Shown: piece by piece, positions 1 through 5,310 of the stretch
Layout of the letters: each line of letters begins with the position of its first letter
Position numbering within the stretch: the stretch's first letter is position 1
Assembly (NCBI GenBank): GCA_049509915.1
Contig: JBEKZL010000390.1
Location: forward strand, 1-5,548
Length of the DNA stretch: 5,548 bases
Reading direction: 5' to 3'
Source of the DNA: JBEKYD01 sp049509915
Lineage (GTDB): Bacteria; Acidobacteriota; Terriglobia; Bryobacterales; Bryobacteraceae
Translations under genes and position numbers: made by a program
Notes under the pieces: model-generated
What the model was told of the DNA's origin: nothing
The model's input: the letters and a program-made list of their open reading frames with translations, nothing else
Database searches by the model: none

Positions 1-31
1 GCCTTCATTCTTGAATCCGAAAAGGAATCCG

Positions 32-373
32 ATGATACCCCTGGAACAGAAACTCCTCGATCTGAATCTGACGGTCATGAGCCACCATCTGGAGACGACC
101 CTCTCTGAGGCGGCCGGCAAGAATCTCAGTGCGGCCGCGACCTTGGAATGGCTCGCCGATATGGAGTTGGAAGCGCGTCGCGGCCGAGCCATCGAGCGTC
201 GTTTCAAATGCTCGAAATTACAGACACAACCCAGCATAGACGCGTTTCCCTTCTCTCACCACAAGAGCCGCTCGCAGAATAAGAATCGCGTCTTGCGCCT
301 GCTCGACCTGAGCTTTATCGCTAACGGCACCAACCGGATCCTTATCGGAAATCCCGATCCTGCGACATTGTGA
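32..373 (+). pseudogene. istB: IS21-family helper ATPase IstB, 5' half (interrupted)
   Basis: IstB is the AAA+ ATPase that assists the IstA transposase of IS21-family elements. This piece encodes the N-terminal helical domain and linker (IPLEQKLLDLNL, LEWLADMELEARRGRAIERR, QPSIDAFPF) up to RILIGNP, the first residues of Walker A. I chose ATG at 32 because AAAGGA at 21-26 lies five bases upstream. The frame also stays open from a weaker TTG at 11. IstB-derived sequence ends near base 354. The last codons, to TGA 371-373, come from the inserted element. The other half resumes at 2966. Since istA normally precedes istB directly, its end is probably just off the left edge; a TGA at 12-14 in another frame could be its stop. 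The family call is strong from motifs; the product as it stands would be a non-functional fragment without nucleotide-binding residues. Confidence 0.85.
352..372 (+). repeat. Left end of the inserted element (att-like half-site)
   Basis: TCC at 352-354 is the putative shared core. Seven bases further in, GCGACATTGTG (362-372) matches, with 8 of 11 positions, the reverse complement of a sequence at the right end (GCTACATAATG). The near-equal spacing from TCC (7 against 6 bases) is what one expects of recombinase-binding arms around a crossover site. This is read by eye; the exact core is inferred from reconstruction of the istB frame. Confidence 0.5.
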
Positions 374-382
374 GTCACCTCA

Positions 383-2473
383 TCAGATATTTGAAAACAT
401 TGACCCTTCATCCTGCTGGTTTTGAGTTTGCGGGACGCGAACTCTCTTTTTGATGTCCTTCACCGCTTTCAATACTGCCTCATCTTTCAGCGATTCGGTT
501 GGAATCTCCCATGGAGCGCAGGTGACGACCTGCGAAGCGGGGAGCACTTTCTGCTCGATCAACCGCCGCACGCTCGTGGAACTGATGCCAAGCCGATAAG
601 CAGCTTCTTCCAGTGTGACCAACGGGAGGCTGGCACGACTCACTTTGTTGTTTGGCAGGTCGTGATAGTGGCGCAGACCGTACACCCGCTGCGTACTCCA
701 AGCGTTGCCGGCGCCCGTTCGCAAACCGAGGCGGTTTAACGTGGCCGCGATCTGCTCATCGGGGAATTTGCCCGACATCTGCCTCACCACTGCGATCGCG
801 TCCACACCAGTACATCGCTGATGTTTCCCTGATCCATTCTTTTGGATATTTAACTCTGAATGCTGACCACCGGCCCAGTGAATCAGCAGGACTATCTTGC
901 GCTTCTCCTCGTCAACATCGGCTACGATCTCTTCTATCAGAATGCGTACGATCCTCTGCTTCAATCGCATATCCGCTGCTGGCGTATTCCAAACCGCCGG
1001 AAGATCCTGTGCCAGACTCAACAAGAGCTCTTTATCTGGAACTCGCAGTGTGGGTGACACGGAGTCGAAGTCACGCAGCCGATTCTCTAACTCCTCAACC
1101 CTCCGTAGAGCGGCGTTCCAGCGCCCTTCCAGTTCGGCAGCGACGAGACGGTTGTCCGGGTCGACCGCCTCATATCGCCGGGCAGCGATCTTCGCTTCGT
1201 AGCGACCTTGCTCCAGTTCGAGCTCGAGAGACTTGCCCTGATCCTGTCGTTGGCGACGCATGGTTTCGGTGGCTTCTAGCGCTGCTTCAACGGCATTGCC
1301 ACCAATTGCGCGCAGGACCTCGTTCGCAACCGCCTCGTCGGTTCGGAGGCCGCCGAATGAGATGCACCAGTCTTCTCCGTGATTAATCTGCGCCCCTTTG
1401 CACTGGTATCGCAACACAACGCCTCGCCGGCCGGTATAGGACACATGCAGCATTCGCCCGCACCGACGGCAGCGTAATAACCCAGTCAACAGCGCCTTCC
1501 CGCCACGGCCCGCCTGTGGTTGCATGCGCGATTTCATGTGAGTGTTCGCTGCGACCATGGCTTGGTGACGTTCATACTGCTCCCAAGAAATGTACCTGGA
1601 ATGGTGGTCCTGAATCAATACCGTCCACTCGTGCCGGGGCTTCTTGTGCCCAGCGGTCTTTCGCGCTCTGCCATCGACTACACTCGTCCGGGCATTCGTC
1701 TTGCCGAACGCGTATGCCCCAGCATAGATCGGATTCGTGAGGATCTTCAGCAAAGTAGTGTAAATCGGAAGGCTCCAAACAGTGCGCCCATTCGGTTGAT
1801 CGAAGATCCTCATGGGCAGTTCAATGCGTTCACGCCGAAACCACAGCAGCACCTGGCGTACGCTGCCCAGTTCAGTCATTTTTGAGAACGCCATGTCGAG
1901 CGCCTGTCGCACTCGTTGATCGGGGTCAATCTCGATCTTGCCGTCAACCGTCCACAGGTATCCCACTGGCAGGCAATACTGCAACTCACCCCGCCGAGCT
2001 TTCTGTCGAATGGCCTCGACGGAGCGTTGACGCAGCAGGTTCAGCTCGAACTCGCTCATGGTCCCTTTTAATCCAAGCAAGAGACGATCATTGATGATGG
2101 CGGGATCGTAGACTCCATCCGGATCCACGACAACAGCGCTCACCATGCCACAGAGTTCGATGAGATGATGCCAATCTCGCCCGTTGCGGGCAAGTCGCGA
2201 AGCCTCGATGCAGAAAATGGCGCCGACCTCACCGGTGCACACCTCACCGACCAGGCGCTGAAAGCCAGGTCTTTCTACCAGGCCCGATCCGGAGCGGCCG
2301 AGATCGTCGTCAATGACGACGGTTTCCTTGAAGCCCAATTCGCGTGCTCTATCGACCAACGCATACTGGCGACGTTGACTTTCCTGGTTGTGGATAACTT
2401 GTCCGGGAGAAGATTGGCGGACGTAGACAATCGCCCGGCGACTCAAACGTTCATCGGTCAGCTTCGGATTCAT
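383..2473 (-). CDS. Large serine recombinase with C-terminal excisionase-like HTH
   Basis: This 696-residue site-specific recombinase should cut and rejoin DNA through a phosphoserine bond. The resolvase domain (about 13-155) shows YVRQSSPGQ with the probable nucleophile Ser21 and Arg19, and EASRLARNGRD with Arg93 and Arg96 of the catalytic cluster. A recombinase domain follows (about 165-290, LPVGYLW..ILTNPIYAGAYAFGK). Next come a zinc ribbon with Cys335, Cys338, Cys358 and Cys370, and a charged coiled-coil-like stretch (about 400-470). A first HTH-like segment lies near 560-600 (DEQIAATLNRLGLRT..WSTQRVYGLR). A second lies near 617-660 (LVTLEEAAYRLGISSTSVRRLIEQKVLPASQVVTCAPWEIP), resembling MerR/excisionase HTH domains. 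AGGAGGT (2484-2478) lies four bases before ATG. The ATG overlaps the stop of one small gene (ATGA) and the end of another. The gene looks intact and is probably the integrase of the element in istB. Confidence 0.93.
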   Translation of the reverse strand: MNPKLTDERLSRRAIVYVRQSSPGQVIHNQESQRRQYALVDRARELGFKETVVIDDDLGRSGSGLVERPGFQRLVGEVCTGEVGAIFCIEASRLARNGRDWHHLIELCGMVSAVVVDPDGVYDPAIINDRLLLGLKGTMSEFELNLLRQRSVEAIRQKARRGELQYCLPVGYLWTVDGKIEIDPDQRVRQALDMAFSKMTELGSVRQVLLWFRRERIELPMRIFDQPNGRTVWSLPIYTTLLKILTNPIYAGAYAFGKTNARTSVVDGRARKTAGHKKPRHEWTVLIQDHHSRYISWEQYERHQAMVAANTHMKSRMQPQAGRGGKALLTGLLRCRRCGRMLHVSYTGRRGVVLRYQCKGAQINHGEDWCISFGGLRTDEAVANEVLRAIGGNAVEAALEATETMRRQRQDQGKSLELELEQGRYEAKIAARRYEAVDPDNRLVAAELEGRWNAALRRVEELENRLRDFDSVSPTLRVPDKELLLSLAQDLPAVWNTPAADMRLKQRIVRILIEEIVADVDEEKRKIVLLIHWAGGQHSELNIQKNGSGKHQRCTGVDAIAVVRQMSGKFPDEQIAATLNRLGLRTGAGNAWSTQRVYGLRHYHDLPNNKVSRASLPLVTLEEAAYRLGISSTSVRRLIEQKVLPASQVVTCAPWEIPTESLKDEAVLKAVKDIKKRVRVPQTQNQQDEGSMFSNI

Positions 2474-2645
2474 TCTGACCTCCTGTTTCTGCTGGAGCGA
2501 GGCTTTCGTTCGCGGCGCTGAGCAAGAGCTCGGCGAGTGCGAGAACGAGCTGTTCGGCTTTGTTCCCGGGTAACACCGCCGGCGATATCTCCGCCAATGG
2601 CAGATTGAACTGCAGAACCTGGGGCTTCGTTTGCGGCTGCTTCAT
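2451..2645 (-). CDS. Small conserved-looking protein upstream of the serine recombinase
   Basis: This 64-residue protein has a hydrophobic, Pro/Leu-rich first half (VLQFNLPLAEISPAVLPGNKAEQLVLALAELLLSAA) likely to form one amphipathic helix, and an acidic polar tail ending ESEADR. It has no signal peptide or catalytic motif. GGAGGT (2656-2651) lies five bases before ATG, a near-ideal ribosome site, which supports real translation. It overlaps the recombinase start by 23 bases and lies mostly inside the end of the 136-codon upstream gene in another frame. I recall similar short ORFs before recombinases of this type but could not search. A role as accessory or regulatory partner of the recombinase is only inferred from position. 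Confidence 0.6.
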   Translation of the reverse strand: MKQPQTKPQVLQFNLPLAEISPAVLPGNKAEQLVLALAELLLSAANESLAPAETGGQNESEADR

Positions 2646-2880
2646 TCGGGACCTCCGTGAAGGTTTGCTTCACGGAAGGCATACCGCATGGGGGCGCTAC
2701 GCGCAATGCCGCAAGGAAGTCGCGCAACTCGGTTAAAGCCGCGACTGAAATCGCCGGAGCGCCGATGACGTATTCAGCGCACGCCGGACTGAACATCCAT
2801 GCGGGCAGCCCGCAGGTGGTGTCGTCAGGCAGGCGCACGAAGATGTACTCGCCGAATCGATCCTTCTGACGCTTCTGCAC
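2470..2880 (-). CDS. Small hypothetical protein, first gene of the element (5' end uncertain)
   Basis: From GTG at 2880 this frame gives 136 residues. The frame is open further upstream, and the natural protein probably includes ETVTVYYRWHPLAGKALR before the GTG, because that segment reads smoothly into VQKRQKDRFGEYIFVRLPDDTTCGLPAWMF. The N-terminal ~75 residues look like a compact beta-rich domain (HPLAGK, FVRLPDDT, LPAWMF) of the kind I associate with small proteins encoded before serine recombinases, possibly DUF5372-like. The tail from about residue 85 is low-complexity and ends Arg/Ser-rich (SRTRRALAQRRERKPRSSRNRRSE), suggesting nucleic-acid binding. Its TGA overlaps the recombinase ATG (ATGA), indicating coupling. 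No in-frame start exists upstream; the ATG at 2948 is two bases out of frame. Function is unknown. Confidence 0.6.
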   Translation of the reverse strand: MQKRQKDRFGEYIFVRLPDDTTCGLPAWMFSPACAEYVIGAPAISVAALTELRDFLAALRVAPPCGMPSVKQTFTEVPNEAAANEAPGSAVQSAIGGDIAGGVTREQSRTARSRTRRALAQRRERKPRSSRNRRSE

Positions 2881-2945
2881 CCGAAGCGCCTTCCCTGCTA
2901 ACGGGTGCCAACGGTAGTAAACCGTGACGGTCTCAAAATGGTGTG

Positions 2946-2965
2946 CATTATGTAGCTGCTTCTCC
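2946..2965 (-). repeat. Right end of the inserted element (att-like half-site)
   Basis: CATTATGTAGC (2946-2956) is the imperfect inverted counterpart of 362-372. It is followed by six bases and then TCC at 2963-2965, after which istB resumes with TGGCGTCGGC. The same bases contain the only ATG (2948-2946, minus strand) near the start of the first element gene. The match is short, so it is supported mainly by its position and symmetry. Confidence 0.5.
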
Positions 2966-3392
2966 TGGCGTCGGCAAGACGTTCTTGTCCAAGATCGTGG
3001 GCTGGCGCGCCTGTCAGTCGAATCAGCGCGTCCTGTTTACCACCGCCATGGACATGCTCAATCACTTACTCGCCTCGCAGGTCGATCACTCGCTCGTCCG
3101 CAAACTCAAGGCGTATACCGAACCCGCGCTGCTCATCTGTGACGAGCTTGGTTATCTGGCCCTCGACCAGCAGTCGTCGAATCTCTTCTATCAGGTCATT
3201 TCCACCCGCCACAGCCAGAAGCGTTCTACAGTCATAACCACCAACACACCGTTCTCCGACTGGGGCAACATACTCTTCAATACGACCATCGCCACGGCGA
3301 TCGCCGACCGCCTCGTCGAGAACTCCGAGATCTTCTTGTTCGGGGGCGATAGCCTCCGCAAGCCCAAGAATCCGACTCCGCCAGCCGAGTAG
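2966..3392 (+). pseudogene. istB: IS21-family helper ATPase IstB, 3' half (interrupted)
   Basis: This is the rest of the AAA+ domain. The end of Walker A is GVGKT (2967-2981) and Walker B is ALLICDELGYL. The sensor region is STVITTNTPFSDWGNILFN, and the C-terminus is ATAIADRLVENSEIFLFGGDSLRKPKN, a standard IstB ending, with TAG at 3390-3392. With the 5' half the gene would be about 255 codons, a normal IstB length, with no frameshift or stop in either part. A GTG at 2943 inside the inserted element is in frame and could in principle start a 149-residue fragment, but it has no clear ribosome site and would lack the first Walker A glycine. The gene is disrupted but restorable by precise excision. 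Confidence 0.88.
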
Positions 3393-3468
3393 TTTGCGCT
3401 GGCTCCGAGCAAGCGCCGCGCGGTGACGATATCCCGGGCCGGAGGAGTCCGCCGGGTAACCCCTCAAC

Positions 3469-3520
3469 GGCGCTGACCAGGGGCGGGGGCTACGGCTCCC
3501 GCTCGTTTCCGTTCAGCGCC
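3469..3520. terminator. Strong GC-rich hairpin downstream of istB
   Basis: GCGGGGGC and GCTCCCGC (3483-3490 and 3495-3502) form an eight-pair stem with one G-T pair, closed by the loop TACG, a C(UACG)G tetraloop of the very stable UNCG class. An outer perfect inverted repeat, GGCGCTGA (3469-3476) and TCAGCGCC (3513-3520), brackets it. There is no proper T-run after the stem, so a classical intrinsic terminator is not certain. It may instead stop or protect the istB transcript, or be an IS-end structure. The pairing is seen directly; the role is inferred from its position ~80 bases after the istB stop. Confidence 0.45.
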
Positions 3521-3544
3521 AATCATCTGCTTCTGCTCTTACGG

Positions 3545-3790
3545 ACGGAATACCAGAAGTGTGCGGTGTTCTTGTTGCAGGACCTCGACACGCAGCTCGT
3601 TTACCGGCTCTATGACTTCACCAAAGCCCTGCTCCTCCGGCCCGGAGTGGCCTACTCGGTAGCGGGCAAGGTCAACAGCACCGATATGCTCTACCTCGTG
3701 ATCGAATCGGTCCGGCTCGACACCAAGCACTCCCTGGCTTCCATTGCTCCTGTTCCTGCTGACGGCGAGGGAGGGTCGGGGATCGGCTAA
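3545..3790 (+). CDS. Hypothetical protein fragment, unrecognised
   Basis: An open frame reads TEYQKCAVFLLQDLDTQLVYRLYDFTKAL then LRPGVAYSVAGKVNSTDMLYLVIESVRLDTKHSLAS. From the GTG at 3566, 50 of the first 57 codons end in G or C. This bias stops abruptly at about 3737 (GCT TCC ATT GCT CCT GTT CCT GCT), suggesting a real coding fragment joined to unrelated DNA. The alternating hydrophobic pattern suggests beta-strands, with AGKVNSTDMLYLVIESVRL faintly like an OB-fold strand pair, but I do not recognise a family. The GTG has no good ribosome site, and the true N-terminus may be missing. Its location between the istB hairpin and a truncated integrase fits a piece of a gene cut by insertions. A chance frame cannot be excluded. 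Confidence 0.3.
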   Translation, partial: TEYQKCAVFLLQDLDTQLVYRLYDFTKALLLRPGVAYSVAGKVNSTDMLYLVIESVRLDTKHSLASIAPVPADGEGGSGIG

Positions 3791-3894
3791 TCACCTTGAC
3801 TGTCCGTCATCGCGCAATTCCAGACGCTCACCACCTTCGCACCCGTTGCGCGCCATCGCATTCGTCTGTCTCGCGCTCTCTCCCGCCGACATTC
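3738..3894. other. Unassigned spacer between insertion remnants
   Basis: No convincing gene, RNA or repeat is visible here. A short plus-strand frame (about 3801-3899, LSVIAQFQTLTTFAPVARHRIRLSRALSRRHS) ends in a stop and has no start or ribosome site. It could be the tail of a lost gene but is too short to assign. The stretch probably spans one or more old junctions between mobile-element remnants. Confidence 0.4.
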
Positions 3895-4688
3895 CTAACG
3901 ACAAAACCGGCAACATTGCGGGTGTTTTATTCCGGCACTGACAAGTATCTGGTGCATTTCCTCGTCGGAGTACACGTAGGGCCGCCTCTGCACCAGGCGC
4001 ACTGGCTGGGACAGCTCGATTCTCATGGGGAGGATTGTGGTGACAGGATCGAGCCGATGCATCGCTTTAGAAACCAGTTGTCCCACTCTCTTCGCCTCCC
4101 ACAAACGGTTCGGTGAGGGATCGCTCTGAGCCCAATTTCGATAAGGCGATTTACCGGCTCGCCGGCCAATTCGGCACGGCTTTGCAGAAAGCGATCGAAG
4201 CGGAGTAGCATACCTTCGTTGACGTCGTAGAGATAGCCGAGCGATCGCATCAGCCCAAGGTGCTCTGCCATCACTTTTCCGAGGAAGCTTCCAAACCGCG
4301 GCTCAGGGCGGAGGTCCCGTAACGCTGTCTCGACATCATCGCCGACCAGCGCTCGCACAATCGGTGTCGTACGCGGCCCATAGTGGTGATGCAGTTCGGC
4401 AAACGGATTCGTGTCAATCACGCCACGGGCCTGCGACCAGTCCAGGAAGCGCTCCACAAGTCGAGCCCGATGGCAGACCATGTGAAGCGGCCACATCCGC
4501 CGCTTGTCGCAGAGCCATTCGCGTAGATTCGATACGGACACCGACGAACCATTGGAACCTTCGCCGACAGATGCCTGAAACGCACGCAGGATATGGCCAT
4601 AAATTCTGCGTGTTTCTCGATGGCGAAAACGTTGATTACGGAGGAAGCGGCCAACAGAGTCCACGCCCATGGAGGATGACCGACTCAT
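3895..4688 (-). pseudogene. Tyrosine recombinase, second cassette member (frameshifted, truncated)
   Basis: The first frame (ATG 4688) encodes an N-terminal DNA-binding region of a tyrosine integrase (VGRFLRNQRFRHRETRRIYGHILRAFQ, and HMVCHRARLVERFLDWSQARGVIDTNPFAELHHHYGPR). Near 4134-4145 the homologous reading switches frame to WAQSDPSPNRLWEAKRVGQL and VSKAMHRLDP..LPMRI. It continues to RRPYVYSDEEMHQILVSA, the usual entry to the catalytic domain. A one-base loss or two-base gain explains the shift; without it the original frame ends at 4023. The second frame then runs into foreign sequence and stops at 3895, so none of the R, HxxR or Tyr catalytic residues is present. The ATG overlaps the stop of the upstream recombinase (ATGA), so the two were co-translated. 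The product is certainly inactive. Confidence 0.7.
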
Positions 4689-5250
4689 CGCAACACCTCC
4701 CTTGGAATGTTTAAGCCGACGGCCCGTAGATCCTCTGTCGCAAGTTTCAAATACACTGCAGTCGATTCCGCGGATCTATGCCCAAGGACATCACCAATGA
4801 TCTTTAGGGGAACGGCGCCGCGCAGCAGACTGACCGCTCGTGCATGACGAAAGGCGTGAGGTCCCTTCCTGCTGCGAGGAGTGATCCCGGCCATCTTCAG
4901 ACGAGCACCGATGACACAGTTAAGGATGGACCCGCTTTTATATGCCTGATAAGGCGCCTGGAGTTGCAGAAATACCTCTCGACGCTTGCTCTCCGGTCTG
5001 GCCTTTTCCAAATAGCTCAGTACTGCTTCGCCGGGTTCGCGCAGCAAGGGCAGTTCGGAAACCGTGCCCGTCTTCGAGTGCCGCACGCGAAGGATCTCTT
5101 TCTGCCAGTCAATGTCCTCCAGACGCAACGCGACGATTTCGCCGGCCCGCAGGCCGTAAGTGGCCAACAGCATCAAAAAGGCGTAATCCCGTCGTCCAAT
5201 CGGCGAGCAGTCTTGACGAGCCGCTTCCACGACGGCCCGAACCTCTGACG
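4685..5250 (-). pseudogene. Tyrosine recombinase, catalytic domain only (N-terminus lost)
   Basis: The frame from about 5250 reads LPPSEVRAVVEAARQDCSPI then GRRDYAFLMLLATYGLRAGE. A GTG at 5230 would start a 181-residue product. Counted from that GTG, the catalytic set is complete: Arg28 (GLRAGEI), Lys53 (HSKTG), His125 and Arg128 (HAFRH), His151 (LGHRS) and the nucleophile Tyr160 (STAVYLKLA). Integrases of this type are usually about 300 residues or more, with a helical core-binding domain before the catalytic one. Here that domain is absent, replaced by the repeat sequence at 5252-5295. The stop overlaps the start of the next recombinase (ATGA), as in Tn554-like and other multi-integrase cassettes. 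The truncation probably abolishes specific DNA binding although the chemistry residues remain. The family call is firm; whether a short protein is made is unknown. Confidence 0.8.
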
Positions 5251-5251
5251 G

Positions 5252-5295
5252 TGGCAGTGGGAAAGGGGGCCATTTTGGCAGTGAGAAAGGGGCCA
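5252..5295 (+). repeat. Two tandem direct repeats, IS21-type terminus or scar
   Basis: TGGCAGTGGGAAAGGGGGCCA (5252-5272) here, split as TGGCAGTGGG plus AAAGGGGGCCA, is repeated as TGGCAGTGAGAAAGGGGCCA (5276-5295), 24 bases apart, with one substitution and one base less. IS21-family elements carry multiple short direct repeats at each end that bind the transposase, and this pattern fits. The repeats sit between a tyrosine recombinase without its N-terminus and a TIGR03435 gene without its 5' end, so they mark the junction of an insertion. Whether they belong to the same IS as the istB in this window cannot be told, because the other end is not visible. Confidence 0.5.
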
Positions 5296-5310
5296 GTTGT
5301 GGGTTACGCG

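Larger units (their letters stand above)
355..2965 (-). mobile_element. Serine-recombinase integrative element inserted in istB
   Basis: This is a ~2.6-kb block whose three genes all read on the minus strand. It separates two perfectly complementary halves of istB. Deleting it (joining 354 to 2966) gives GGA AAT CCT GGC GTC GGC AAG ACG, which is GNPGVGKT, so no host codon was lost. The boundary is ambiguous by three bases because TCC occurs at both junctions (352-354 and 2963-2965). The recombinase stop lies only ~28 bases from the left end, and the first small gene begins close to the right end, so the element is very compact. It has no transposase of the DDE type and no passenger gene that I recognise. 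Integration by the encoded serine recombinase is an inference from gene content and the clean junctions. Confidence 0.75.

Noticed and set aside
1..108. Open frame 1 (ending ..SGDDPL) as the C-terminus of istA overlapping istB
   Set aside because: It has no recognisable istA motif and would overlap istB by 77 bases. A stop at 12-14 in frame 3 would give the more usual short istA-istB gap. Too little upstream sequence to decide.
652..1386. 244-codon plus-strand open frame
   Set aside because: It lies wholly antisense to the well-supported serine recombinase, has low-complexity Arg/Ser-rich composition and no domain. It is a shadow of a GC-rich gene.
358..2967. TCCTG direct repeat as the crossover core of the inserted element
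   Set aside because: It is a longer match than TCC, but joining there gives GNPDPGVGKT, which breaks the GxxxxGKT spacing expected of IstB. The TCC at 352-354 restores it.
3066..3467. 133-codon minus-strand frame over istB
   Set aside because: Antisense to the conserved AAA+ motifs of IstB, with no ribosome site or family resemblance.
3796..4116. 106-codon plus-strand frame
   Set aside because: Runs antisense to the conserved RPYVYSDEE integrase segment, with no recognisable motif.
4844..5248. 134-codon plus-strand frame
   Set aside because: Exactly antisense to the tyrosine recombinase catalytic domain, whose catalytic residues are all visible on the other strand.
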